From Bacillus sp. (in: firmicutes) (GTDB taxonomy: Bacteria; Bacillota; Bacilli; Bacillales; JACDOC01): DNA of 64,000 bases. A model generated the notes under the pieces. It saw only the letters and a program-made list of their open reading frames with translations. It ran no database searches and was not told the origin of the DNA. The stretch is from positions 1-64,000 of the forward strand of contig JACDOC010000013.1 in assembly GCA_017656295.1 (NCBI GenBank). The letters are read 5' to 3'. Made by a program: the position numbers and the translations under genes. Below, one piece after another: positions 11,081 to 20,867 of this stretch; positions within the stretch are counted from its first letter, which is position 1; every line of letters starts with the position of its first letter.

Positions 11081-12229
11081 ATGAAGAAAATATTACAGCT
11101 CTGCGCGGTAGATATGTCCGTTGAACATTTGTTAAAACCGCTCATTTTAGCATTGATTTCTGAAGGACATATCGTCCATATTGCATGTTCAGATACTGGA
11201 AAGATAAAAGAATTAAGGGAACAAGGGCTGTATGTCATTGAAGTGCCAGTTGAACGAAAAATAAAACCTTGGTCGAATGTTAAGACGATTTACAGATTGG
11301 TTTCCTTAATGAAGAAAGAAAAATATGATGTGGTCCATGTGCATACACCGGTTGCAGCGGTGTTAGGTAGAATTGCTGCCAAGCTAGCAGGAATTAAAAC
11401 CGTTATCTATACTGCCCACGGTTATTATTTTCACGAAGGGATGCGTTTTTTTCAATACAAGTTTTATTACTGGCTTGAAAAATTTTTCGCCAAATATTTT
11501 ACAGACTGGCTTCTTCTGCAAAGTAAAGAGGACTATGATTTAAGTATCTCTCACTCCTTCAAAACCCCTTCAAAAATGATCCATCTTGGAAACGGTGTGG
11601 ATATCCATACTACATTTAACCCAGAACGAATCAATTTCAAAAGGATCGAAGAGTTAAAAAAACATCTTTCCATTAAAAAGGAAGATGTTGTGATTACGTT
11701 TATTGGGAGATTTGTAAAAGAAAAAGGTATCTTTGATTTAATCGACAGTTTTCAATTATTAAAGGAAAAACATACCTATGTCAAGCTCTTAATGGTGGGA
11801 GGCGTGTCGAATAGTGAACGAGATCTGGAAAGTAATATCGAGCTGGAAAAAAGATTTTTAGAGAATCCTTCCATTTTAAATGTTGGTTATCGAAAAGACA
11901 TTCCAGAAATATTGGCGTTGAGTGATATTTTTGTGTTGCCTTCCTACCGTGAGGGCCTTCCTCGTTCGATCGTTGAGGCAATGGCTATGGGAAAACCTAT
12001 TATAGCCAGCAATATTAGGGGATGCCGTGAAGAGGTTCAGCATGGAGTTAACGGTTTCTTGTTTGAAAAGGGGAATTATATAGAGCTATATGAAAAGCTA
12101 AATGAGCTAGTAGAAAACGAGGAAAAACGAAAGCTTTTCGGCAAAAATAGCCGGGAAATAGCTGTAAAGGAGTTTGACGAGAGCGTCATTTTAAAAAAAC
12201 AATGTGATTTAATCAATAGGTTAGAATAG
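11081..12229 (+). CDS. GT4-family glycosyltransferase
   Basis: 382 residues starting at ATG 11081, one base after the stop of the preceding gene, with GGAGG in the end of that gene (11069-11073). It has the two-domain GT-B pattern: VVHVHTPVAAVLGRIAAKLAG and TAHGYYFHEG in the N-terminal half, VITFIGRFVKEKGIFDLI at the interdomain region, and the donor-binding EX7E-type stretch REGLPRSIVEAMAMGKP in the C-terminal half. This resembles PglA-like GT4 enzymes that add a sugar to an undecaprenyl-pyrophosphate-linked bacillosamine. Donor and acceptor are not determined by the sequence. Confidence 0.87.
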   Translation: MKKILQLCAVDMSVEHLLKPLILALISEGHIVHIACSDTGKIKELREQGLYVIEVPVERKIKPWSNVKTIYRLVSLMKKEKYDVVHVHTPVAAVLGRIAAKLAGIKTVIYTAHGYYFHEGMRFFQYKFYYWLEKFFAKYFTDWLLLQSKEDYDLSISHSFKTPSKMIHLGNGVDIHTTFNPERINFKRIEELKKHLSIKKEDVVITFIGRFVKEKGIFDLIDSFQLLKEKHTYVKLLMVGGVSNSERDLESNIELEKRFLENPSILNVGYRKDIPEILALSDIFVLPSYREGLPRSIVEAMAMGKPIIASNIRGCREEVQHGVNGFLFEKGNYIELYEKLNELVENEEKRKLFGKNSREIAVKEFDESVILKKQCDLINRLE

Positions 12230-12258
12230 AGCTTGCATTTTGAAAGGAGCAGAGAGTC

Positions 12259-12348
12259 ATGCCAAAAAAAATTTCCAAAACAAACGAAAAAAGCCGTAGT
12301 AAAAAAGGGGAAAGGAACAGGAGGATGACGATGTTATGTGCGGTATAG
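12259..12348 (+). CDS. possible 29-residue basic leader peptide
   Basis: Short frame with ATG 12259 behind GAAAGGAG, encoding a very basic peptide ([17 protein letters not shown]...). It ends 10 bases inside the amidotransferase gene. The good ribosome binding site and overlap suggest translational coupling, but its length makes chance possible. Confidence 0.35.
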   Translation: MPKKISKTNEKSRSKKGERNRRMTMLCAV

Positions 12349-14282
12349 CAGGCTATATTGATTCATTGTGTCACACAAGTCACGATGAACTCCAAGCAAC
12401 TGTTTTACGCATGACCGACACATTGCAATCAAGAGGACCTGATTTTGGCGATAGTTGGGTGGATGAACAAAACGGTATTGCACTTGGCCACCGGCGTTTG
12501 TCTGTCATTGACTTGTCCTCTGAAGGACATCAGCCTATGCTTTCAAAGAGCGGCCGATACGTTTTAATCTTTAATGGTGAAATCTACAATTACGTTGCTC
12601 TTCGTTCAGAACTTGAACAAGCAGGTGTCGTATTTAAAGGTCGTTCCGATACAGAGGTTATGATTGAAAGTATTGAGAAGTGGGGAATGAAAAAAGCATT
12701 AACAAAATTTACGGGAATGTTTGCATTTGCTTTATGGGATCGGAAAGAACGGCTCCTCTATCTCGCACGAGACCGTATGGGTGAAAAACCTCTCTATTAC
12801 GGTTGGATGGGTCACACGTTTTTGTTTGGGTCCGAGTTAAAGGCGTTGAAAGTACATCCTGAATTTGTATGGAAGGTGAATCGGGATGCGTTGCCCATAT
12901 ATTTACGTTATAACTGTATCCCGGCCCCTTTTTCCATTTATGGAAATATATATAAAGTAATGCCTGCGACTTATCTCGTCATAAACCCTGCTAAACCATT
13001 TCATGTGTCAAAACCAATTGCGTTTTGGTCAGCAAAAAAAGCAGCAGAAAACGGATTTCAATTTCCCCTTCTTTGCTCGGAAGAAGAAGCTATCTCTCAA
13101 CTGGATCAAGTGTTACGAACGGCCGTAAAGCAACAAATGGTCTCGGATGTTCCGCTTGGTGCGTTCCTATCAGGAGGAATTGATTCCTCTACGATTGTAG
13201 CACTTATGCAATGCCAGAGCAGTCGGCCAATTAAGACTTTTACGATTGGTTATCACCAGACAGAGTACAACGAAGCAACGTATGCAAAAGAAGTTGCTTC
13301 GTATTTACAAACCGATCATACAGAATTGTATGTGACAGAAAAACAAGCGATGGAAGTGATTCCTAAACTCCCTTTCATATACGATGAACCATTCTCAGAC
13401 TCTTCTCAAATTCCAACGTTTTTAGTCTCAGAACTTGCACGGCAGTACGTAACTGTCTGTTTAAGTGGGGACGGAGGCGATGAATTATTCGGGGGCTATA
13501 ATCGGCATGTCTGGGGTGAGAAAATTTGGAAGAGGATTCATTATGTACCTAAGAGTGTACGTTCTATAGCTGCTCTGTCACTAGAAAAAATCTCTCCACA
13601 GAAGCTGGAAAATAGTTGGTTTATTCCCTCTAAATACAAAAATCGTTTTCTAGGGGAATATTTACACAAACTCGCAGGTACTCTAAAAGCTAATTCGTTT
13701 GTAGAGATGTACCAGTCTCTAACCTCCCATTGGAAAAACCCCCAACAGGTAGTAAAGAACCACTATTTCAATGAACCATTTCATCATGATCCATTCACGA
13801 ATTTTTCCACTTTGACCGAGACGATGATGTACCTCGATATGATCCATTATCTCCCAGATGATATCCTTGTAAAAGTAGATCGTGCTAGCATGAGCGTCAG
13901 TCTTGAAACGAGAAATCCGTTCTTGGACCACAATGTTGTCGAGTTTGCATGGCGTATTCCGTTATCAATGAAAATAAAGGAAAACCAAAGTAAATGGTTA
14001 CTTAGACAGCTGTTATACAAATATGTTGATCGGGAATTGATCGACCGTCCCAAACACGGATTTGGTGTACCAATCGGCTATTGGCTTCGGGGGTCATTAA
14101 AGGAATGGGCGGAAGAATTATTAGACGAGAAACGTTTGCTGACAGAAGGGTATTTCCAACCATCACCTGTTAGAAAAAAATGGGAAGAGCATTTATCAGG
14201 AAAACGTAACTGGCATCACCATCTATGGGATATTTTAATGTTTCAATCATGGTTGGAAAAAGAAAAGCAACCACGGGATTAA
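12336..14282 (+). CDS. asnB: AsnB-type glutamine-dependent amidotransferase
   Basis: 648 residues. Class II glutaminase domain begins with the nucleophile Cys2 (MCGIAGYID). The synthetase domain has the ATP-binding loop [12 protein letters not shown] and [21 protein letters not shown] lies 11 bases before ATG 12336. Enzymes of this family in polysaccharide clusters amidate uronic acids on sugar nucleotides, and an epimerase/dehydrogenase that should make such an acid lies two genes upstream. I therefore favour a uronamide-forming role over free asparagine synthesis; sequence alone does not separate the two. Confidence 0.87.
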   Translation: MCGIAGYIDSLCHTSHDELQATVLRMTDTLQSRGPDFGDSWVDEQNGIALGHRRLSVIDLSSEGHQPMLSKSGRYVLIFNGEIYNYVALRSELEQAGVVFKGRSDTEVMIESIEKWGMKKALTKFTGMFAFALWDRKERLLYLARDRMGEKPLYYGWMGHTFLFGSELKALKVHPEFVWKVNRDALPIYLRYNCIPAPFSIYGNIYKVMPATYLVINPAKPFHVSKPIAFWSAKKAAENGFQFPLLCSEEEAISQLDQVLRTAVKQQMVSDVPLGAFLSGGIDSSTIVALMQCQSSRPIKTFTIGYHQTEYNEATYAKEVASYLQTDHTELYVTEKQAMEVIPKLPFIYDEPFSDSSQIPTFLVSELARQYVTVCLSGDGGDELFGGYNRHVWGEKIWKRIHYVPKSVRSIAALSLEKISPQKLENSWFIPSKYKNRFLGEYLHKLAGTLKANSFVEMYQSLTSHWKNPQQVVKNHYFNEPFHHDPFTNFSTLTETMMYLDMIHYLPDDILVKVDRASMSVSLETRNPFLDHNVVEFAWRIPLSMKIKENQSKWLLRQLLYKYVDRELIDRPKHGFGVPIGYWLRGSLKEWAEELLDEKRLLTEGYFQPSPVRKKWEEHLSGKRNWHHHLWDILMFQSWLEKEKQPRD

Positions 14283-14308
14283 AAGACGGTAAAGTTGGTG
14301 GAAGAACA

Positions 14309-15526
14309 ATGAGGGAAGCAAGAAACATTTCGGTTATCTGGCTTTCAGGCGGATTAATTTTATCAACAGCTACACAGCTTAGAATACCTGGATCACCAGT
14401 TGGGCCAGGAGAGATTTTGCTTTTTCTTTGGATGGTCATGACCTTTTTGCTGCAGTGGAAGAATAAGAGATTATTTGTAACATCGTTATCAAGAATACTC
14501 GTCCCCTTTTGGTTTTTTATGTTTTTATGTTTATTGATTGGATCTTTGTTCTCCCTATATCTCGGAGTATGGACTCCCGGTGTCGCCCGTACCTTTTTTG
14601 CTTATCTCTTTACAAGTTGCTTGTTTATCGTTCTTTCCTTTGAAAAAGATTGGAAACCGAAAATACTAACGATTGCCAAAATAACCACTTCCGTAACCGT
14701 CAGTGTATTTCTTTTTTTGCTCTTATTTAACCCGCGGTATTCTACTATTGGCCCGATTGATAGTTGGGAAGGCAGTATAAGGTTTTTAGCCTGGTCAAAA
14801 AACCCCAATCAGGTCGCCATGAATGTCTCAATTTTTCTTTATATAAGTCTTTATTTTTGTTCGATTGCAAAAAATTACCTTCATAAAGCCTGGTATATCG
14901 GTTTAGCAGGGGCTTGTTTTTGGATCGGTATAGAAACGAAAAGCGATGCCCTGACTGTCGCCTTTTCAGTTGGTTTAGTCATTTTACTTATTTCCATGTG
15001 GGTAAAAAAGGTTACCCAATCTCAAATCGGATATTGGTCAGGCGTATGGTTGAAAGTGTTACTACCTACATTCCTTTGTTTTACGGCATTGATATTTGGA
15101 CCTTCGATACATGAAGGATTAAAACAGGAAGTGTCGACCATTTCTGATGAAGGGGATCAAGGAGAAGAGCGGATTACTTTATGGAGAAACGGGCTAAAAG
15201 CGATCGAAGCCTCCCCTTTTTTCGGCCTAGGTCCGGGGGCGTTTTCAGGAGGGGATGGTCCATTTGAAGGTATGGAAGCTCATAACACATTTATTGATAT
15301 GGGGATGAATGTAGGGTTGGTAGGAATAAGTTTATATGTTGGCTTTCTAGGCTGGATTGCCTATTTATTAATTGTCAGAAAAGAGATTATTTTATTTACA
15401 GGTTTAATGACCGTCTTGTTTTATACTTTATTTCATTTCACTCTACGTCATCCAATGTATTGGTTTTATTTGTTGTTTCTCCTTTCAGTTTGTGTCGATC
15501 AAGAAAAATCAAAGATAAAAAGTTGA
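14309..15526 (+). CDS. O-antigen polymerase/ligase-like membrane protein (Wzy type)
   Basis: 405 residues from ATG 14309, just downstream of GGTGGAAG; a longer frame from 14225 overlaps the amidotransferase and is unlikely. It is almost entirely hydrophobic, with about ten membrane segments. A large outside loop near residues 250-310 contains GLGPGAFSGGDG and AHNTFIDMGMNVGLVG, the pattern of the Wzy_C/O-antigen ligase domain. In a cluster with Wzx and Wzz types this is the likely repeat-unit polymerase. A ligase role cannot be excluded. Confidence 0.8.
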   Translation: MREARNISVIWLSGGLILSTATQLRIPGSPVGPGEILLFLWMVMTFLLQWKNKRLFVTSLSRILVPFWFFMFLCLLIGSLFSLYLGVWTPGVARTFFAYLFTSCLFIVLSFEKDWKPKILTIAKITTSVTVSVFLFLLLFNPRYSTIGPIDSWEGSIRFLAWSKNPNQVAMNVSIFLYISLYFCSIAKNYLHKAWYIGLAGACFWIGIETKSDALTVAFSVGLVILLISMWVKKVTQSQIGYWSGVWLKVLLPTFLCFTALIFGPSIHEGLKQEVSTISDEGDQGEERITLWRNGLKAIEASPFFGLGPGAFSGGDGPFEGMEAHNTFIDMGMNVGLVGISLYVGFLGWIAYLLIVRKEIILFTGLMTVLFYTLFHFTLRHPMYWFYLLFLLSVCVDQEKSKIKS

Positions 15527-15629
15527 ACAGTCATTCAATTTGTTCCCATAAGCATAACGGTAAATATATCGGCACAGAAGATTTTTTACTGAATAAATTA
15601 AAGAGAAATAAATGTTAGGAGAATCTTTT

Positions 15630-16778
15630 ATGACGAATAAGAGAATTTTTTTGTCCTCGCCTCATATGAGTGGGAAAGAAATCGATTATGTAAAAGAAGC
15701 GTTTCTTACAAATTGGGTCGCACCTCTAGGACCGCATGTTAATTTATTTGAAAAAGAATTATCTCAAGTCGTAGGATCAAAAGGAGCAGTCGCTGTAAGT
15801 TCCGGTACAGCAGGTATCCATCTTGCGTTAAAGCTGTTAAATGTAGGGAAAGGGGATGTCGTGTTTTGTTCTAGCCTAACCTTTGTGGCAAGTGCCAATC
15901 CCATTCTTTACGAAGGGGCAACTCCTGTTTTTATAGATTCGGAGCCTTTTACATGGAACATGTCACCACAAGCGTTAAAGAGGGCTTTTGAAGATGCAAG
16001 AAGGGAAGGAAAAATACCAAAAGCTGTTATTATCGTCCATTTATACGGACAAAGTGCTGATATGGATTTATTGCTATCAATATGTGAGGAATACCAGGTG
16101 CCAGTTATTGAAGATGCAGCTGAATCGCTTGGTGCTACTTATAAAGGAAAGGCAAGCGGGACTTTAGGCAAATTTGGGGTTTATTCATTTAACGGTAATA
16201 AAATTATTACTTCTTCAGGAGGAGGTATGTTAGTTTCGGATGATGAAGAAGCTCTTGAAAAGGCCCGTTTTTGGGCTACCCAATCAAGAGAGCCAACTAA
16301 ACATTATGAACATAAAGAAATGGGATACAATTATCGTTTAAGCAATGTATCTGCTGGTATCGGAAGAGCTCAACTTCGTGTTCTAGAAGAACGTGTGAAT
16401 GCTAGAAGGCAAGTATTTGAACAATATTTTGCAGCACTTTCTGACTATAAGGGAATAACATTTATGCCTGAAGCATCGTTCGGGCGTTCAACCAGATGGC
16501 TAACAGCAATGACATTGGATGAGGAACTTATGGGAGTTTCATCGCTCGATTTAATTCATCACCTAGAGAAAGAGAACATCGAAGCACGGCCGGTATGGAA
16601 ACCTATGCATCTTCAGCCTCTGTTTCAAGGATATCGTTATTATCCACATCAGCCAAATGAAAGTGTATCCGATCTTTTGTTCCAAAAAGGGATTTGTTTG
16701 CCATCGGGGTCAAACCTTTCAATTGAAGAACAAAACCGGGTCATTACCTGTATTAAAAATTTCCTCAATCATATATAG
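15630..16778 (+). CDS. EpsN/PglE-like PLP-dependent sugar aminotransferase
   Basis: 382 residues of the DegT/DnrJ/EryC1 family. The opening SSPHMSGKEIDYVKEAF and TNWVAPLGPHVNLFEKEL are very close to EpsN of B. subtilis and PglE of Campylobacter. The PLP lysine is in SFNGNKIITSSGGG. ATG 15630 is preferred because TTAGGAGA lies eight bases upstream; the frame also has ATG 15612. It would aminate UDP-4-keto-6-deoxy-GlcNAc made by the CapD/PglF-type enzyme at 6154-8055. It is the only sugar aminotransferase in the window, so it might also serve the legionaminic-type branch. Confidence 0.87.
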   Translation: MTNKRIFLSSPHMSGKEIDYVKEAFLTNWVAPLGPHVNLFEKELSQVVGSKGAVAVSSGTAGIHLALKLLNVGKGDVVFCSSLTFVASANPILYEGATPVFIDSEPFTWNMSPQALKRAFEDARREGKIPKAVIIVHLYGQSADMDLLLSICEEYQVPVIEDAAESLGATYKGKASGTLGKFGVYSFNGNKIITSSGGGMLVSDDEEALEKARFWATQSREPTKHYEHKEMGYNYRLSNVSAGIGRAQLRVLEERVNARRQVFEQYFAALSDYKGITFMPEASFGRSTRWLTAMTLDEELMGVSSLDLIHHLEKENIEARPVWKPMHLQPLFQGYRYYPHQPNESVSDLLFQKGICLPSGSNLSIEEQNRVITCIKNFLNHI

Positions 16779-16817
16779 AAAGCACAATAAAATATACGAA
16801 AGAGAGTATAGGTAAAG

Positions 16818-18068
16818 ATGCAAAATCGTTCCGCGAATAGCTCCCCTTTCTTAGGAAATGCGCTGTTATATACAATAGGTTCTATGATTACTCCGGCAAT
16901 AGGGTTAATTTTGCTTCCCGTTTACACATCGTATTTAACACCAGGAGAATATGGTACCATCACGACCATTCAAGCGCTGGCAGGGATCTTGCAGCTGGTC
17001 ATGTTACTGTCCCTTCATGGTGCAATTACAAGACTTTATTACGAATTCTTAGAAAAACCAAATGAGCAAAAAACGTATTTAGGGTCCATCTTCCTTTTTG
17101 TTCTCCTTTTTTCAAGTGCTCTTTCCATCTTTCTATTCGTATTGAAACCGATTATTGGGAGTTTGCTATTTAAAAATATTCCTGTTGATCCATTTTATTT
17201 TTACTTTATTATTTTATCTTTTTTTACCTCTCTTTCTTCTATCTTTCATTCCGTTATTAGAGTAAAAGAGCGGCCATGGTCAATGATTGGAGGATACATG
17301 TTAAAAGGTATTCTCATTCTTTCCATTTCGCTAGTTGTTATCATCAAATTGGAAATGGGGGCCTCTGGGGCATTACTGGCTAATGTTATGGCTGAAGGTA
17401 TTGTTTTACTCGTTTATTTTTTCATTTGCAAACGTGATATGATTCTTTCCTTATCAAAACCTTATATATGGATGAGTTTGACATTTAGTATTCCCCTTTT
17501 ACCGCATACGCTAAGTAACTGGTTTATCGTTGCTTCCGATCGCATTATCCTCGAAAAATTTATTCCGTTGGATCAGTTAGGTTATTATTCATTAGCTGCC
17601 CAGATGGCTACTGTTCTTCGGTTGCTCTATATGAGTATTAATAGTGCTTATGTTCCGAGATATAACTTGTTACAAAAACAAGGGAAAACCACTGAAAATA
17701 TGAATACTTATTTTTTTGCCATCATTTTGGTTACGGGATTTCTAGCCATTGTTTCTTCTGGCTTTTTATTACAACTTTTGGCATCTGAGTCATACTATCC
17801 TGCGCAGAAATTTCTCCCTTTTTTATTCATTGGAGAAATGATTCAGGGAGTAAACTTTATCATTGCAGCTAAACTTCTGTATTCAAAAAAAACGGGCAGT
17901 GTTTCAGCAAGCAGTTTTATAGCTGGGGCTATTAACTTGGTTATCAATCTTTCTCTTATTCCTGTTATTGGAGTATGGGGAGCGGTTGTTTCCACAATAG
18001 CAGCTGAAAGTATACGGTTTGGCTTTAATTTCATGTGGCTAAAACGAATGAAACGCCTTCATTTATAA
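16818..18068 (+). CDS. Wzx-like oligosaccharide flippase
   Basis: 416 residues with about twelve hydrophobic segments. The N-terminus FLGNALLYTIGSMITPAIGLILLPVYTSYL and the following PGEYG are typical of the polysaccharide transporter (MOP/PST) superfamily. It follows the aminotransferase by 39 bases and would move the lipid-linked repeat unit across the membrane. Substrate cannot be read from sequence. It is the only Wzx-type protein in the window, so it should pair with the Wzy-like protein at 14309-15526. Confidence 0.85.
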   Translation: MQNRSANSSPFLGNALLYTIGSMITPAIGLILLPVYTSYLTPGEYGTITTIQALAGILQLVMLLSLHGAITRLYYEFLEKPNEQKTYLGSIFLFVLLFSSALSIFLFVLKPIIGSLLFKNIPVDPFYFYFIILSFFTSLSSIFHSVIRVKERPWSMIGGYMLKGILILSISLVVIIKLEMGASGALLANVMAEGIVLLVYFFICKRDMILSLSKPYIWMSLTFSIPLLPHTLSNWFIVASDRIILEKFIPLDQLGYYSLAAQMATVLRLLYMSINSAYVPRYNLLQKQGKTTENMNTYFFAIILVTGFLAIVSSGFLLQLLASESYYPAQKFLPFLFIGEMIQGVNFIIAAKLLYSKKTGSVSASSFIAGAINLVINLSLIPVIGVWGAVVSTIAAESIRFGFNFMWLKRMKRLHL

Positions 18069-18138
18069 AAAGACGAGACTTTCACAAAGCCTGGAGCGGT
18101 TGAAACCTTTAATTACACCTCAACTGTTTAACCAACAC

Positions 18139-18177
18139 CTCGTTTCTGGTCCGTTTATGCCAGAAAGCTGACACGAG
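18139..18177 (+). other. short hairpin between flippase and GT-B gene
   Basis: CTCG...CGAG encloses TTTCTGG/CCAGAAA (18143-18149 and 18160-18166), with no T-tract after it. It could be a weak terminator or attenuator inside the operon. Its function is unproven. Confidence 0.3.
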
Positions 18178-18237
18178 ATTTATATATACTGACAATTTAA
18201 TAAAAGGGCAATCCTAAAAATGTGGAGGCTCAACTTG

Positions 18238-19368
18238 ATGGGTACAAAAGTATTATTTGTCGTTAGTTCCAACTTTCAAATGATGTTCGCTTATTTTCTC
18301 ACTCATTATATACATGGAGAAGTTCAATACTTAATCCTGGACTCACAAAATTCAGAAGTGAATGATATGGCTATTAAAGCGGCAGAGAAAAACAAAGCCT
18401 GGGTAATACCGGGCTTGAAAAAAACGGTGAAAGGAATCGTATTTGATAACAAAAAAGTGTTTAAAAAGGTGGCGGATATCGTCCGTAATGAATCTCCGAC
18501 AACGGTTATTTTATTTAAGGATAATGATTTTTTAACTTGTCAGGTGATTGAGTCGGCATCACGAATAGGTTCAAAAATTACTCTCGTTCAAGAAGGGGTT
18601 GGAATCTACAGGTATCCTGAATTGTATGTTAAACAATGGCTAACAATGAAAATTCCTATATTATTGGGGTATCCCCGGGTTTACCATGGGACACAGGGAT
18701 TGCATCCAAAAGTAAACGCTATTGCGGTTACAGATCCTGAAAAGCTTCCGTCTATCAAAAAAAGATCGAAACAATTAATAGAAATTCCTCAAACAGCACC
18801 TCCACGTCACTTATTGGACACATATTCTGAAATCATTCCCGAACATATGCTTCAGCCTTTAAAAGGACATCCATCCAGCCTGTTATATATCGGACAGCCT
18901 TTATCAAAGCTTGGGGTTATAAAGCTGGAGGAAGAAATAGCTTTTCTTCAGAAGCTTCTTTTGATTGCGAAAAAGAATAGGCTCAAACTTTTAGTTAAAC
19001 CTCATCCATTTGAAGATTTGGATAAATATGCTGTATTCAAAAACGAATTAACGCTGATATCCAATAGTCTGCCTGCGGAAATGATTCCTCTTTTTCTTTC
19101 ATTAACTTGCGTTGTCACCCCTTATTCATCAGCGGCAGGTAATATGAGCTCGTGGTTTCACACTCCCGTGATCTATGTACATGATCTGTTATTAAAACGA
19201 AAACTCAACATCGATCATGAATTAAATGGGATTTTTGCAAACAATTACACCGAACTAAATGATTTGATTAAACAATATTCTTCCGAAAAAATCAACTCAC
19301 TGCCACTTCGTGTTGAGAAAGAGAAAGAAATGAGCTATCAACAGTTCGTCACGACATTGCTTCACTAG
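18238..19368 (+). CDS. GT-B glycosyltransferase-like protein with sialyltransferase-type motifs
   Basis: 376 residues from ATG 18238; GGAGG nine bases upstream makes this better than ATG 18220. I do not recognise a named family member. It shows the three small motifs shared by bacterial sialyl/polysialyltransferase-like GT-B enzymes: an acidic-Gly element (VQEGVG, residues 117-122), an HP element (VKPHPFED, around 256-257) and a Ser pair (YSSAAG, about 297-298). The cluster makes a CMP-activated nonulosonic acid, so this is the best candidate for its transferase. A capsule-type glycerophosphotransferase is an alternative, since such proteins share the fold. Confidence 0.55.
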   Translation: MGTKVLFVVSSNFQMMFAYFLTHYIHGEVQYLILDSQNSEVNDMAIKAAEKNKAWVIPGLKKTVKGIVFDNKKVFKKVADIVRNESPTTVILFKDNDFLTCQVIESASRIGSKITLVQEGVGIYRYPELYVKQWLTMKIPILLGYPRVYHGTQGLHPKVNAIAVTDPEKLPSIKKRSKQLIEIPQTAPPRHLLDTYSEIIPEHMLQPLKGHPSSLLYIGQPLSKLGVIKLEEEIAFLQKLLLIAKKNRLKLLVKPHPFEDLDKYAVFKNELTLISNSLPAEMIPLFLSLTCVVTPYSSAAGNMSSWFHTPVIYVHDLLLKRKLNIDHELNGIFANNYTELNDLIKQYSSEKINSLPLRVEKEKEMSYQQFVTTLLH

Positions 19369-19410
19369 TTGTTTCCAAAAAGTTGTCAATGGTAAGGAGT
19401 ATGGAAAACG

Positions 19411-20175
19411 ATGTCGATATTAATAGGGTTAACGTTTTTTTTCATTACTTATTACATGTTATTCGTGTTCCCAACCTGGTGGGTCAGAATCGTTCGTGTG
19501 GAAACACCTTTAGGACTCAATAAAACTGTTCTCCAGCTCAGTGATCTTCATGTAGAGAGATTAAGGGTATCTCCTGAACGGTTAAAAAAATTCATCAACA
19601 GAGAATGCATCGATTACATTTTTTTAACGGGTGATTACCTTGACGAAACGTGGGCCCTCCCCAAATTGGAAGCTTATTTAAAAGTATTGGAGGAATCGAA
19701 TATTCCTGTATTTGCCGTTTTAGGTAATCATGATTACCGTCTCCCTGACATTGCTTATTTGAAAACACTATTTCGGAATTATCACATTTTCCTTCTTGAA
19801 AATGAGACGGTCTCATTGGACGGCTTTACCCTGATGGGGATTGATCCTTATAAAAAGGAATGGAAAAGATTTATTCAAAATCATACAGCACAGCCGTTTA
19901 ACGAGCGACTTATCATTCTTTGTCATGATCCTAACTGTTTTGAACACATCATTTTTAATTATGACCTTGGATTAGCAGGGCATTTTCATGGGAAACAACT
20001 AAACATCCCTTTTCTTTTTAAATTGAAGCCAATGGGTCCTTTTGCTAAAAAAGGGATCTATACAGGCAAGCACCAGTTGACCACAGGGAAACTTTATATT
20101 TCAAACGGTCTTGGTCAAACCAAATGGAATATCCGTTTTTTAGTACGAAGTGAGATGACGATTCATATCGTTTAA
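19411..20175 (+). CDS. membrane-anchored metallophosphoesterase
   Basis: 254 residues. A hydrophobic N-terminal segment (residues 1-22) is followed by the calcineurin-like metal site: LSDLHVE, TGDYLDE, LGNHDYR, LCHDPN and GHFHGKQ. These supply all the usual Asp, Asn and His ligands. It resembles YkuE/LpxH-type phosphoesterases rather than nucleases. Placed last in the 8.8-20.2 kb gene run, it could cleave a lipid-linked or nucleotide phosphate, but the substrate is unknown. The next feature is an inverted MITE-like element. Confidence 0.8.
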   Translation: MSILIGLTFFFITYYMLFVFPTWWVRIVRVETPLGLNKTVLQLSDLHVERLRVSPERLKKFINRECIDYIFLTGDYLDETWALPKLEAYLKVLEESNIPVFAVLGNHDYRLPDIAYLKTLFRNYHIFLLENETVSLDGFTLMGIDPYKKEWKRFIQNHTAQPFNERLIILCHDPNCFEHIIFNYDLGLAGHFHGKQLNIPFLFKLKPMGPFAKKGIYTGKHQLTTGKLYISNGLGQTKWNIRFLVRSEMTIHIV

Positions 20176-20199
20176 ATATGATTTGTCCTTTATAAGAAA

Positions 20200-20466
20200 G
20201 GCTATGTTATATGTCATTGTTGATTTTTAGCAAGTTGTTCACATGAGCGAAAGGCGGCGACTCCAGCGGGAACAAGAAGCCGCAAGACCCATACTTGAGC
20301 GTAGCGAGGGAAGCGGCTTGCACCTTGCCCGCGGAAAGCGTCCGCCACAAGCGAAATGGATAAATATCAACCGTATCGTTTAACAGACATTCATGCCAAA
20401 TGACATTGGCACATCGCTGAATGAAATAACAGTAGAAGTTATCCAGAGTTATTTTAGGTTAGAGCC
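20200..20466 (-). mobile_element. MITE-like repeat element, copy 2 (267 bp, inverted)
   Basis: Reverse-orientation copy of the element at 3248-3510. On the plus strand it starts GGCTATGTTATATGTC and ends TTTTAGGTTAGAGCC. The flanking octamers ATAAGAAA (20192-20199) and AAAGGAAA (20467-20474) match at six of eight positions, consistent with an aged duplication. It separates the metallophosphoesterase from the GMC oxidoreductase pair. Confidence 0.82.
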
Positions 20467-20495
20467 AAAGGAAAATTAAAAAGGAGATATGGCCA

Positions 20496-20867
20496 ATGAA
20501 GGGTTATTTTTATAAAGTGGTTTTCGCCTTATCTCAATCGATTTCATCTCCAATGAAAGAAATCATCGAAGAGAATCACTTCTCTCGCGAGATGACAGAT
20601 TTTGTAGTTGGGCAGTTTCATAGAATGGCAGGTTATTTACAGCTTGCGCTATTTATCGCAACTATCTTTTTTGGATTTTATGGCATCTTTATTGGAGGTA
20701 AACTGTTTCAACACCTTCCAGAGAAATTAAAAGTTCGCCAAGTGAAGTCTTGGAAGCATTCGAAAATTAGTTATTTTAGAGATTTTATCCGTTTTTATGA
20801 AAGTCTTATTTATTTATGGTTATTTTCAGAAATAGAACGAAAAATAAGGGAGAATCTTTATGACTAG
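20496..20867 (+). CDS. small single-span membrane protein paired with GMC oxidoreductase
   Basis: 123 residues, family not recognised. One clear membrane segment lies near residues 48-68 (LQLALFIATIFFGFYGIFIGG), with a basic region after it and a charged C-terminus. Start ATG 20496 follows AAAGGAGATATGGCCA. The last 8 bases overlap the start of the GMC oxidoreductase, so the two are probably made together. By analogy with multi-subunit flavin dehydrogenases it could anchor the oxidoreductase to the membrane; that is inference. Confidence 0.6.
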   Translation: MKGYFYKVVFALSQSISSPMKEIIEENHFSREMTDFVVGQFHRMAGYLQLALFIATIFFGFYGIFIGGKLFQHLPEKLKVRQVKSWKHSKISYFRDFIRFYESLIYLWLFSEIERKIRENLYD

